From the IMG/VR virus record IMGVR_UViG_3300034106_001119, positions 1-29,566 of that record: a stretch of 29,566 nucleotides of DNA; one strand, 5' to 3'. Each line of letters begins with the position of its first letter. The first letter of the stretch is position 1. The DNA is from a virus. This document shows, in pieces, positions 1 to 8,612 of the stretch. A model generated the notes under the pieces. The model saw nothing but the letters and a program-made list of their open reading frames with translations. It ran no database searches and had not been told where the DNA came from. Both the position numbers and the translations under genes were made by a program.

Positions 1-1
1 C

Positions 2-775
2 GGTGGGCAGCGCATGGCTGGGTCTACCCCGGAACAACAAGCCGCTCGGCAAAGCGTGGCTGGTATGCAGCAGCCCGGTCAATTTGCTGCTGGTACTGGG
101 TTAGCAGGGGCAGGGGGTTTAAGTGCTTTAGGTGCAGGTCAACAGTATATGGCTATGGCTACCGACCCGATGGCGCAGCAAGCCTTTATGTCTCCTTATA
201 TGCAGAACGCGGTTGAACTGCAAAAGCAAGAAGCCATCCGTGACGCTCAGAAAGGGCAGTTGGCTCAGAACTTGGGCGCGGTCCGTCAGGGTACATATGG
301 AGGTGCACGTCAACTTCTTGCTGGTACCGAGCGTGAGCGCAACCTACAACAAAATCTAGCAAACATTCAGGCTGCGGGGTCTCAAAAGGCTTACGAAGAT
401 GCAATTCGTGGTATGCAATTTGGCACTACGGCTGGACTACAAGGTGCTCAAGCCGCTTCTCAAGCCGGTGCTACATTAGGTCAGTTGGGTATTGGTCAGC
501 AACAGGCAGGTATTGACTTGGCTAAAGCCCAAGAAGCCTTTGGTGGAATGGGCCAAGCAGAACAGCAGAAAGCCCTTGACCTCCAATATCAAGACTTCTT
601 ACAGCAACAACAGTATCCGTATAAGCAACTTGGCTTTATGTCTGACCTCCTGCGCGGTAGCGCAAACCTTGCGGCTACTGGAGGTAAGACTGTTTATGAG
701 GCACCTCCGTCCGTGGGCGGACAACTTCTAGGCGCTGGGTTAGGTGCAGCATCTATTTACAATCTTCTGAAGTGA
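2..775 (+). CDS. Gln/Ala/Gly-rich virion protein, 5'-truncated
   Basis: The frame is open from base 2 to the stop at 775, so this is probably the C-terminal part of a longer protein cut by the window edge. The first ATG is at 14 and has only a GGTGGG stretch before it. The visible 253+ residues are rich in Gln, Ala and Gly and contain YMSPYMQNAVELQ and GAVRQGTYGGARQ followed by a long coiled-coil-like Gln-rich stretch. That layout resembles internal or tail-associated structural proteins of environmental podovirus-like phages, from memory of such proteins and not from a search. The C-terminus (GGQLLGAGLGAASIYNLLK) is a short glycine-rich hydrophobic tail. It is followed after 7 bases by the next + strand gene and probably shares its late transcript. 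The exact virion role is unknown. Confidence 0.72.
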   Translation, partial: GGQRMAGSTPEQQAARQSVAGMQQPGQFAAGTGLAGAGGLSALGAGQQYMAMATDPMAQQAFMSPYMQNAVELQKQEAIRDAQKGQLAQNLGAVRQGTYGGARQLLAGTERERNLQQNLANIQAAGSQKAYEDAIRGMQFGTTAGLQGAQAASQAGATLGQLGIGQQQAGIDLAKAQEAFGGMGQAEQQKALDLQYQDFLQQQQYPYKQLGFMSDLLRGSANLAATGGKTVYEAPPSVGGQLLGAGLGAASIYNLLK

Positions 776-782
776 GGCTGGC

Positions 783-2057
783 ATGAGACAAATTAGTATG
801 ATGTCGCCACAAGAAATTGCAAGTAAATACGGTGGCGATAAACGCAAAATTGCACAAGCCGTTCAAAACGGGTTATTGGACCCTACCGCCGCTGCAATGG
901 CGGGTATGTTAATTGATCGCATTCGTGCTTCGGCTGCACAAGAACAACAACCCCAAACTACGGTTGCTGAAGATACATTAGGTGGAAGGCCAATGCCGTA
1001 TGAACGGTCTGAAGTTCCTTCAGGTGGTGTGGCTTCCTTGCCTGTTGATGAGTCTATGTACAACATGGCTGGTGGCGGCATCGTGGCATTTGCCGGGGAA
1101 GATGGCTCCGAAGTTGACTTAGATGCGATAACTAGACAGATTAATCAAGACAGTGGGCGTGGCGGGGAAGATAATCTAGGTCGTGCTCGTGAGTACGTAA
1201 ACCTATACAGGCAGTTGTACGGCGACGTTAAGCGTGGTCCCGCATCGGAAGAACTCACCAAGTTTATCCAAGGGTACGGCCCTCGTGCTCAAGAGTTGGC
1301 TTCTAAACAACGGGCTGCAACCGGCTTGCTCGCGGCTTCTGAACTCTTATCTACCCGAGGTTCTCTGTCTAAAGCCCTTGGTGCCGCAGGTAAAGTTGCC
1401 GCCCCCGGGTTGCAAAAAGCCATAGAAATGGAATCCTCAGCCCAAGAAAAGTCGCTTCGTGACCGCGCAGGGTTGGAAGAAAAAAGACGCCTTGAAGAAC
1501 TTGAAGCCATCAAGGGTGGCATGGGTCTATATGGTAGAGAGCAAGAACGTCTTGCTAGTGCAGATAAAACTACAGATTTTACGCGACGCTATAACTTAAT
1601 GCTTCCAGATATTATGAGACAGATGGGAATCGACAACTCTAATGATCCTAGAGTTCAAGCCGCAACTGTTAAAGCCGTTGATGCTAGTATAGGTATGGCA
1701 GGACAGCGAGTGGATATACAGCAACAAGGTGTCGGTGTCCGTGCAACAGAAGCAGAAACAAACATTGAAAAAGCCATTACTGATGCAAATGCAAAAATTG
1801 ATAAAGACTACAAAACTAAGATTTTAATGGCTTCGGATAATCCAGCAGAGCAAAAACGTTTAACAGCAGAACGTGATGCGCTAAAAGCAAACGAAGCCCG
1901 TCGCATTAGACGTGACAGGGTTGGCGCTGCCCCAACATCAGGTAGTGCACCTACAAGCGCACCTACTGGATTACCTGCGGGGGCTAAACAGATAGGTACT
2001 TCAGGTGGTAAACCAGTTTTTCAGTTGCTTGATGGTAGCCAAGTAGTCGCACAATAA
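783..2057 (+). CDS. Putative virion structural protein, 424 aa
   Basis: An ATG at 783 lies just after a GTGAGG stretch and 7 bases after the previous stop. The protein has an N-terminal helical segment (PQEIASKYGGDKRKIAQAV), a Gly-rich motif GGGIVAFAGEDG near residues 97-108, a long charged helical middle with likely coiled coil (about residues 210-270), and a Ser/Thr/Pro-rich linker before a short C-terminal beta-like segment (AKQIGTSGGKPVFQLLDGSQ). The GGGIVAF type of motif recurs in structural proteins of environmental phages in my recollection. The gene sits between two virion-type genes on the same strand. No enzymatic motif is visible and the precise role is not known. Confidence 0.7.
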   Translation: MRQISMMSPQEIASKYGGDKRKIAQAVQNGLLDPTAAAMAGMLIDRIRASAAQEQQPQTTVAEDTLGGRPMPYERSEVPSGGVASLPVDESMYNMAGGGIVAFAGEDGSEVDLDAITRQINQDSGRGGEDNLGRAREYVNLYRQLYGDVKRGPASEELTKFIQGYGPRAQELASKQRAATGLLAASELLSTRGSLSKALGAAGKVAAPGLQKAIEMESSAQEKSLRDRAGLEEKRRLEELEAIKGGMGLYGREQERLASADKTTDFTRRYNLMLPDIMRQMGIDNSNDPRVQAATVKAVDASIGMAGQRVDIQQQGVGVRATEAETNIEKAITDANAKIDKDYKTKILMASDNPAEQKRLTAERDALKANEARRIRRDRVGAAPTSGSAPTSAPTGLPAGAKQIGTSGGKPVFQLLDGSQVVAQ

Positions 2058-2067
2058 GGGGTCTTAT

Positions 2068-5000
2068 ATGGCCTTCGTGCCTTTTACTGGTAAGTTGGAT
2101 GCGCCACAGGAAGAACAAACGCCTAAGTTCATGCCTTTTACTGGCAAACTAGATGCGCCTGTTCAAGAGGGGGCAAACTTTGTTCCTTTTTCCGGCAAAC
2201 TAGACGAGCCAAAAGAAGCCAAACCCGCACGGGAATACCAAGACATTGCTGAAACACCAATAGTTTCACCCGAAGAATCTCTGACTCCCCCTCCTCCTGC
2301 TAAATCTAAAAGCATTATGGAGGGCTTTGTTCCTCCTGCTACGGGCGACGTTCGTATGGAGTTGCCTGATTTAAGCAGCCAGCAACGTAAAGTTTATGAC
2401 GCGGCTACACCCGCACAACGTAAAGAACTGCTCAAAAAAGATCCAGCCTTTAAGCAAATTGACGAAGCCTATCAACTACGTGATGCGCAAGTGCAGGCAG
2501 ACACGACTAAAAAATCAGGTCTTTATAAGACTGCAATTGACCCCTATTTATTTGATACCCGTGCCGAGCATCGTAAGGATGCCCTCGTTAAACAAGGACT
2601 TGATGTTGAGTTAGCCGAGACTACGGCTCGTCGTATGGCCTACGGTGGGGTTGAAAGCAAGCGCAATCCGTTTGGGGAAATTACTGAATCTCCGTCTGAG
2701 TATGAAATGGCTGAAGGGTTAAAGTACGACCCCCGGGCAAGTGGAGTTGAACAGACTGCACAGGTACTTAAGCGTGCAGGAACCAAGGCATTTGTTGGGC
2801 TAGGTCAGGCTGGCGGGGGTATGAACCGCTTTATGGGCGACATTCTTGGCCTTGATACTTCTGAAACTGTAGACCGTCTGGAGTCGATGGAGCGATTTAG
2901 TCAGGCTATGGGTACTCCGGCTTCTAAGCCTGTGGCTATCATCGAAGGCGCAGTAAATTCAATTGCACAGCAACTGCCAGCCTTAGTAGGTGGCGTACTG
3001 ACTGGCTCCGAAGGGTTAGTACTTGCTTCTATGTTTGCTAATTCGTTTGGTCAAAACTATGACGAAGGACGACGTAAAGATTTGGATGTAGGCGCTGCTA
3101 CTACCCGTGCCGCTGCCAATGCAGCCTTTGAAGTAATAGGTGAAAAGTTTGGCTTGAAAGAACAACTGGCTGGTATTAAAGCAGCCGCAAGCAACGTACC
3201 TACCACTGAAATTATTAACTACTTTTCCAAAGCACTTGTTAAAGAGATTCCCGGTGAACAACTTACATACGCTGGGCAGTTTGCAGTAGATAAAGGCTTT
3301 GACATGAACCCCGAAGCGGGTATTAGGGCGTTTATTGAGGGTGCCGTCGATACGATGGCTTCTACTGTGGTACAAGGTGGTCTGATGATGGGTGGCGGCG
3401 CAACGGTCAATAAGATTGTCCGCAGTGTTGCAAAAGAAAAACCTGAAGTCATTCAAGCCATACCAAGTGCCCTAGAACTAGCAAAGAGCAAAGGGTTCTT
3501 ATCTGAGAAAAAACAGGCTGAAGTTAGGAAAGAAGATAAAGACATAGCACAAGAAGCCGCTGCTAATACTGCGCAAACAGCACAAGCCGCTCCATTAAGT
3601 GACACTGGGATGCTGTATGCCGATACGGTTACTCGGTTTCAACAACAAGGATTTGCACCGTCCGATGCCGCTCGGCTTGCCGAGGAAGAACTAAAGGAGT
3701 CCGGTTATGGATCTGATGAAATTGAAGCCGGAAAACGTGAGTTTGGCCTTTCAATGTATAGCGGGGCACCACCCGCTGACGGACTTGCCGCTAGAACTAC
3801 AGAAACTTCAACCGGAAGAGTGGAACCAACTGGCATACCTACTGGTGGCGTTGGAGATAGAGCAGAGGATGTCACTGATACATTAACTGGAAGAGTAGAA
3901 CCAACATTACAAACAGAAGCCGCTAAGGTTGAAGATACTCGTACCACACCAGATCTAGCGTCAACTGGATTACAGCCCAAGGGCAAAAAGTCTACTGGTA
4001 GACCCAAAGTTATTCTTACCCCAGAGCAAAAAGCAGAAAAGGCCGCAGCCCGTAAGGAAAGCCAACGTACAAGTATTGCTACTAGCCGTTCGGTAGACAA
4101 ACTAACCCAAGTTCTTGACGAACCTTTTAACCCAGAAGATTTTCCTGATGAGCAGTTATTAAAGGAAGCCCAAGAAACCCGGGATGCTGAAGTTATTGAG
4201 GCATTGGTTGGGGCTATCCGTATTGCTAATGATCCTAAATTTCGTAAGAACAAGGCTACTGGTCAACGTGCTAAAGCCCTTGTGGATAGGTTTGCACCTA
4301 CAGACCGGATACGCCAGATTGCTGAGGCTCGTGCCAAACTAGGTGAACCCTCTAAATCATTAAGTACCACAACAAATGAGCATGACCCGGACCTTATGGG
4401 GTTTAGCGATGCTCAAAAGTTATTGGGCTATATCAAAGGTTTTGGTACTGCATTTGAAAGAATTCTGGCAGACCGCCTTCGCCCCGCACTTAAAGGGGTG
4501 AGTGTAGTACATGTAGCAGATCCCGCTAGAGATATTCTTGACGACAAGGCTAGGGGTTCTTTTGATAACGCTTTGGGTCTGTACTTTAATAAGGCTATTT
4601 ATCTTAACGCCAATCCAAATGAGAGTGGAGAAAACAACGAGACCGCTTTGCATGAAGCATTGCATGCGGGGACTGTGTCTATAGTTGAAAAATACCTTAC
4701 TGACCCCGGTTCGCTGACTGCAAATCAATTGCGTGCGATGGCGCAGTTAGATGACATCCGTAACCGTGCATTTGAACATTATGAGAAACTTGTAGAACAG
4801 GCTGAGGCTGATCCGCAGTTTGCAAGGGCTAACGCCAAGATGCTGGCTAAGTTGTATAGCCTAGCCGACCCAAACGGGGCTAACGTATTTGGGGATCTTA
4901 AGGAGTTTATTTCCTATGGAATGACTCAGCCGGAGTTTCAAGAGTTCTTGATGCAGGCACCGGGGTCGTTTGATCCTAAGACTAACCGTATTACTGGCCT

Positions 5001-8000
5001 CTTTACCCAGTTTGTTAATGCGCTGCGCAATCTGCTTAATATGGGTCCAGAGCATATGTCGGCGCTCCAAGATCTCATCATTGTTACGGATCGGCTGATT
5101 AGCCCCGCTCAACCAGAGATGAATGCAGGCACCCCTTCACTTTCACGTAAGGCTAAGAAAGCAAAAGAAAGTGATGCTAAGGTAGATAAGGATCTACAAA
5201 AAGTACAGGCTTCGTATGACGCATTTACCGTTGCTGACTCGACGGGTTCAATGATTCGTGAACGGGGTATTGGTCAATATTTACCCATGTTGAACTCCCG
5301 CTTCAAGGATATGGGCAATGACTTTATCCGTAAGTTGCTATACGGAATGCAGACTGTGGACATTCTTCGTTGGAAAGGTGACGAGATTCCCGGCTTGGTA
5401 GATGTAGATAAGATTCAGCAAGAAATGTCGGCAATGAAAACTTCGTTGCTTAACGCCTCGGCTAAACAGGCTGATAAGTTAGCGGCGTTTGTGCGTAAGA
5501 ACGGGATAAAAGTAATTAGTACCACAATGCACTTGGCCCGTCTAAAGAAAGTTAACCCAACCGAGTTTGCTACGCTTGCCGAAGCCCAACAGAAAGACCC
5601 TGTTGTGGTGCACTACGAAAAAATTCTAACCGACCAAGCCTATCGGGCGAAGTACAACCTTGATGCCACGCTGACCCCTCAGCAAATTGGTCTGTATAAG
5701 AAAAAGCAAGATGATCGTCGCGCAAACTTAAAGATAGTCTATGACTCTTGGGATGCGCTTGGAAAGCAAAAGAATGGGCATGAGATGTATAAGATGGTGC
5801 GCCAGTTCTACAAGGATAACTACCTTGCAATGCGGACCATACTAGATGACCAGTTAAACGCCCTGCCCATAGACGCTGCGGCTAAGGCTAAGTTATTAAA
5901 ATCTGTTCGGTTGATGCAAGAAGAAGCCAAGGGTGCTCCTGATCCTGACTATGACGGTATGACTTTGAAGCAGTTGCCGGAAGAGTACTTCCCGTTTAAA
6001 CGGCATGGCGACTACTGGCTAAGAGTTACAAAAGGTCCAACTGGACGGGAGTTTTATACCTTTACAAGTGGCGCAGACCGTAACGAGTTTTTACGTATTC
6101 GTGCAGCGCAATTAGGCAAGAACCCCAATGATGGGGGTGAGTTTGTTGCCGGAGATGATTTACGTTCGCTACGTGAAGACTTTTCAACCGATAGCGCGAT
6201 GCTACAAAAGATGTTTGCGGCTATTGAAGATGCCCAAGCAGATGGGCGCTTTGATCCCGCTAAGTATAAAACTGAGGCGGATGCCAAGGCTGCGTTTGAC
6301 CGCTACCGTGAAGAACTCAAAGACCAACTATATCAGGTCTACTTGATGACTCTGCCCGAGCGTAGTTTCCGTAAGCAGTTTTTACACTCTGAAAACGTAA
6401 CGGGTTTTAGCGCTGATGTATTACTTAACTTTAAGAAATCCGCTACGTCTTACGCAAACCAACTAGCAAAACTTAAATATGCCAACAGCATTCGGGATCA
6501 AGTTCAGCGGGCTAGGGATTCTTTAGAGGGGATGCCCCCACTTGAGCGGGCTAAGTTAGAGTTATTTGTTGACGCCATACAAGATATAGCAAACGATGAA
6601 ATAGACCCACCCCCCGAGGGAAAGGCTGCAAACCGTATAAACCAGTTTGCTTTCGTAATGTTATTGACTAGTGGTGCTACTGCGGCAACTCAGATGGTTT
6701 CTATACCGGCTATGGTCCTGCCTACACTTGCCGAACGACATGGTAACTTTGCTGCAAGTAAAGAGTTTTTGCGGTTTGCTACCTTCTTTAAGACAACAGG
6801 AGTGACAAAAAAGCAGCCTAATGGGGATGTGGAGTATACCGCGCCCTCTATTGGTTCTTCTTCGATGGTTCGTAATGACCCCATCTTACAGCGTGCATTT
6901 CAAGCGGCGCTTGATCGACAGGTAACTACACTTACTAATACTTCAGTATTAACTAATAGAAACCGCACACCAGAAAATGCCTACGAAAGTATCCCCGGTG
7001 TAGCCGCACGGGTTTCGTTTAATACCATGACTGCCCTGTTTAACGGTGCAGAGCGCATGAGCCGTGAGATCGCCTATATGATGGCGTTCAAATTAGAGTA
7101 CGCAAAGACTGGCAACTTTGAAGAGTCTGTAGACAAAGCCGTTGATACTGTCCATGAATTACTAGGTCGTTACGATAACTTTAACCGCCCCCGTATATAC
7201 CGTAACTTCGTAGGTAAGACTGTTGGTCAATTTAAAATGTACGCGACGTTTATTACGTCATGGTTTGTTCGCAATGGGTACACCGCTTTTACCGAAGGCA
7301 TGGGCAACAAAGAAGGCCGTGCTGCTATGCAGCGTTTGACAGGCGTTTTAGTTATGGGCGGTCTTTTCCACGGACTTGTCGGGCAGCCGTTGTACTCCAT
7401 GATTTGCAGTGTAATTGACGCAGTACTAGATGCTACTGAGGACGAAGAAGAAAAGCGTGCACGCCTCGCTAAGAACCCCCTAACCGCTGGGAGTTCTAAC
7501 TTACGCTTCCGTTATGAGTTTCTACCCAAATACTTTGGGCATATTGAAATAACTGGGTTAGACGGTAAGAAACATCGTCTCAGCGAAATACTGGAGAAAG
7601 GTCCAATCTCGGTACTCAGCGACATCAACGTCGGTTCTCGCACATCTTACGATGGTATTTGGTTCCGTGAAGCCAAACCGGGAAAGAACTGGCAAGAGAC
7701 GGTAGAAAACTATGTTAAAGAAAATTTAGGCCCCGGTATATCTACTGGCTTAAATATGGTTGGAGCAATTGATGATTTCAATGATGGTAAATTATTGCGT
7801 GGTGCAGAAAAGTTAACCCCTGCTTTCTTCAAAGCACCTCTAACTTCTTACCGGTTAGCAACAGAGGGTGCAGAAACCAAGGGTGGTGCAAAAATTTTAA
7901 AGCAGTCTGAAATTACAGACTTAAACTTAATAGCGAGTGCGTTAGGTTTTCAATCTTCCCGTTTAGCACGGATTCAAGAGCATAATTTTGCTATGGAACG

Positions 8001-8298
8001 ACAAAGAGTCAAAGCAGAAGATAGTAAAAGTGATGCGCTGCGCAAGTTAAATGAGACCGTGTTTAACGCTGAGAAAGAACCGGGCGACATCAAGGCTGCT
8101 ATTGCTAAGATACGGGAGCACAATAAACGCTACCCAATGGAAGCCTTCCTAATTGATGGGGATACGATTGACCGCTCGATTGAAGGTTACGGTGAAAAAC
8201 TTGGTTTGACCTATCGCGGACTACGTATGTCAGAAAAACTTCTTCCTTATCTTATGCCTTCCGCTCGTATAGCGGCTCCTGTACCACCAAAAGATTAG
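2068..8298 (+). CDS. Giant virion-associated (polyvalent-like) protein, 2076 aa
   Basis: This is the largest gene in the window, starting 10 bases after the previous stop behind a GGGGTC stretch. Residues 3-13, 21-31 and 38-48 are three near-identical repeats, F-V/M-P-F-T/S-G-K-L-D-A/E-P. A Pro/Thr-rich region with repeated TGRVEPT lies near residues 580-620. A zincin-like motif HEALH is at 862-866. Hydrophobic segments occur near residues 300-320, 1525-1550 and 1755-1785 and could cross a membrane. Size, position at the end of a virion block and the mixture of domains fit the internal ejected proteins of podoviruses or the phage polyvalent proteins, which often carry zincin-like peptidase domains. 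This role is inference. Apart from HEALH no confident catalytic site is visible. Confidence 0.72.
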   Translation: MAFVPFTGKLDAPQEEQTPKFMPFTGKLDAPVQEGANFVPFSGKLDEPKEAKPAREYQDIAETPIVSPEESLTPPPPAKSKSIMEGFVPPATGDVRMELPDLSSQQRKVYDAATPAQRKELLKKDPAFKQIDEAYQLRDAQVQADTTKKSGLYKTAIDPYLFDTRAEHRKDALVKQGLDVELAETTARRMAYGGVESKRNPFGEITESPSEYEMAEGLKYDPRASGVEQTAQVLKRAGTKAFVGLGQAGGGMNRFMGDILGLDTSETVDRLESMERFSQAMGTPASKPVAIIEGAVNSIAQQLPALVGGVLTGSEGLVLASMFANSFGQNYDEGRRKDLDVGAATTRAAANAAFEVIGEKFGLKEQLAGIKAAASNVPTTEIINYFSKALVKEIPGEQLTYAGQFAVDKGFDMNPEAGIRAFIEGAVDTMASTVVQGGLMMGGGATVNKIVRSVAKEKPEVIQAIPSALELAKSKGFLSEKKQAEVRKEDKDIAQEAAANTAQTAQAAPLSDTGMLYADTVTRFQQQGFAPSDAARLAEEELKESGYGSDEIEAGKREFGLSMYSGAPPADGLAARTTETSTGRVEPTGIPTGGVGDRAEDVTDTLTGRVEPTLQTEAAKVEDTRTTPDLASTGLQPKGKKSTGRPKVILTPEQKAEKAAARKESQRTSIATSRSVDKLTQVLDEPFNPEDFPDEQLLKEAQETRDAEVIEALVGAIRIANDPKFRKNKATGQRAKALVDRFAPTDRIRQIAEARAKLGEPSKSLSTTTNEHDPDLMGFSDAQKLLGYIKGFGTAFERILADRLRPALKGVSVVHVADPARDILDDKARGSFDNALGLYFNKAIYLNANPNESGENNETALHEALHAGTVSIVEKYLTDPGSLTANQLRAMAQLDDIRNRAFEHYEKLVEQAEADPQFARANAKMLAKLYSLADPNGANVFGDLKEFISYGMTQPEFQEFLMQAPGSFDPKTNRITGLFTQFVNALRNLLNMGPEHMSALQDLIIVTDRLISPAQPEMNAGTPSLSRKAKKAKESDAKVDKDLQKVQASYDAFTVADSTGSMIRERGIGQYLPMLNSRFKDMGNDFIRKLLYGMQTVDILRWKGDEIPGLVDVDKIQQEMSAMKTSLLNASAKQADKLAAFVRKNGIKVISTTMHLARLKKVNPTEFATLAEAQQKDPVVVHYEKILTDQAYRAKYNLDATLTPQQIGLYKKKQDDRRANLKIVYDSWDALGKQKNGHEMYKMVRQFYKDNYLAMRTILDDQLNALPIDAAAKAKLLKSVRLMQEEAKGAPDPDYDGMTLKQLPEEYFPFKRHGDYWLRVTKGPTGREFYTFTSGADRNEFLRIRAAQLGKNPNDGGEFVAGDDLRSLREDFSTDSAMLQKMFAAIEDAQADGRFDPAKYKTEADAKAAFDRYREELKDQLYQVYLMTLPERSFRKQFLHSENVTGFSADVLLNFKKSATSYANQLAKLKYANSIRDQVQRARDSLEGMPPLERAKLELFVDAIQDIANDEIDPPPEGKAANRINQFAFVMLLTSGATAATQMVSIPAMVLPTLAERHGNFAASKEFLRFATFFKTTGVTKKQPNGDVEYTAPSIGSSSMVRNDPILQRAFQAALDRQVTTLTNTSVLTNRNRTPENAYESIPGVAARVSFNTMTALFNGAERMSREIAYMMAFKLEYAKTGNFEESVDKAVDTVHELLGRYDNFNRPRIYRNFVGKTVGQFKMYATFITSWFVRNGYTAFTEGMGNKEGRAAMQRLTGVLVMGGLFHGLVGQPLYSMICSVIDAVLDATEDEEEKRARLAKNPLTAGSSNLRFRYEFLPKYFGHIEITGLDGKKHRLSEILEKGPISVLSDINVGSRTSYDGIWFREAKPGKNWQETVENYVKENLGPGISTGLNMVGAIDDFNDGKLLRGAEKLTPAFFKAPLTSYRLATEGAETKGGAKILKQSEITDLNLIASALGFQSSRLARIQEHNFAMERQRVKAEDSKSDALRKLNETVFNAEKEPGDIKAAIAKIREHNKRYPMEAFLIDGDTIDRSIEGYGEKLGLTYRGLRMSEKLLPYLMPSARIAAPVPPKD

Positions 8299-8300
8299 GT

Positions 8301-8331
8301 GAAAAAAACCCCCGGTTTTTAGGCCGGGGGG
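8301..8331 (-). terminator. Convergent hairpin terminator with minus-strand U-tract
   Basis: Stem CCCCCGG (8309-8315) pairs with CCGGGGG (8324-8330) around an 8-base loop. On the + strand seven A (8302-8308) precede the hairpin and no T-tract follows. Read on the minus strand, the hairpin is followed by seven U. It is therefore a canonical intrinsic terminator for the leftward operon, while the + strand late transcript ending at 8298 gets a hairpin without a U-tract. Confidence 0.8.
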
Positions 8332-8417
8332 AATGTCCGTTACGGACCACCAAGAAGGAGCAAAGGCCGCGAAGCCGATGCAAGACAACCGAGGAGAGGG
8401 CTGTCCAAATCAGTATA
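8332..8417. other. Non-coding convergent gap
   Basis: This is the rest of the gap between converging genes. It contains a short interrupted palindrome, GTCCGT-T-ACGGAC (8335-8347), which could extend the 3' structure of the + strand message. I see no ORF of note, promoter or RNA gene here. Confidence 0.5.
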
Positions 8418-8612
8418 TCAAACTCGCCACACTCGTAAACCCCTTATCCCCTCTTCGATCACAACTTTCGTCAATACAGGTATCTTTAGTCTGTTTGTAG
8501 TACAAAGTATTTCTTGCTTCGCTTCCTTTGGATTCAGGCAAGGGATAAAGAACGAAGTCCCCCGCTTGAACTTGCGCCAATCAATCTGATAACTGACTTT
8601 CTCCACCCGCAT
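8418..8612 (-). CDS. Small conserved-looking phage protein, 64 aa
   Basis: This is the last gene of the leftward operon. Its ATG lies inside the 3' end of the primase-helicase gene, a 32-base overlap. The product is basic and compact, with DWRKFKRGTSFFIPCLNPKEAKQEI followed by RLKIPVLTKVVIEEGIRGLRVWRV. The alternating pattern in the second half suggests beta-strands. I recall similar short proteins beside phage replication genes, without a known function. The coherent amino-acid pattern, the translationally coupled position and the terminator about 90 bases downstream support a real gene. No catalytic motif is seen. Confidence 0.7.
   Translation of the reverse strand: MRVEKVSYQIDWRKFKRGTSFFIPCLNPKEAKQEILCTTNRLKIPVLTKVVIEEGIRGLRVWRV

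Noticed and set aside
3705-4253. 182-codon open frame on the minus strand
   Set aside because: It is antisense inside the giant + strand gene, mirrors its codon pattern and has no homologous-looking motif.
8335-8347. GTCCGT-T-ACGGAC as an operator
   Set aside because: It is a single copy in a convergent 3' gap without a promoter; more likely part of transcript-end structure.
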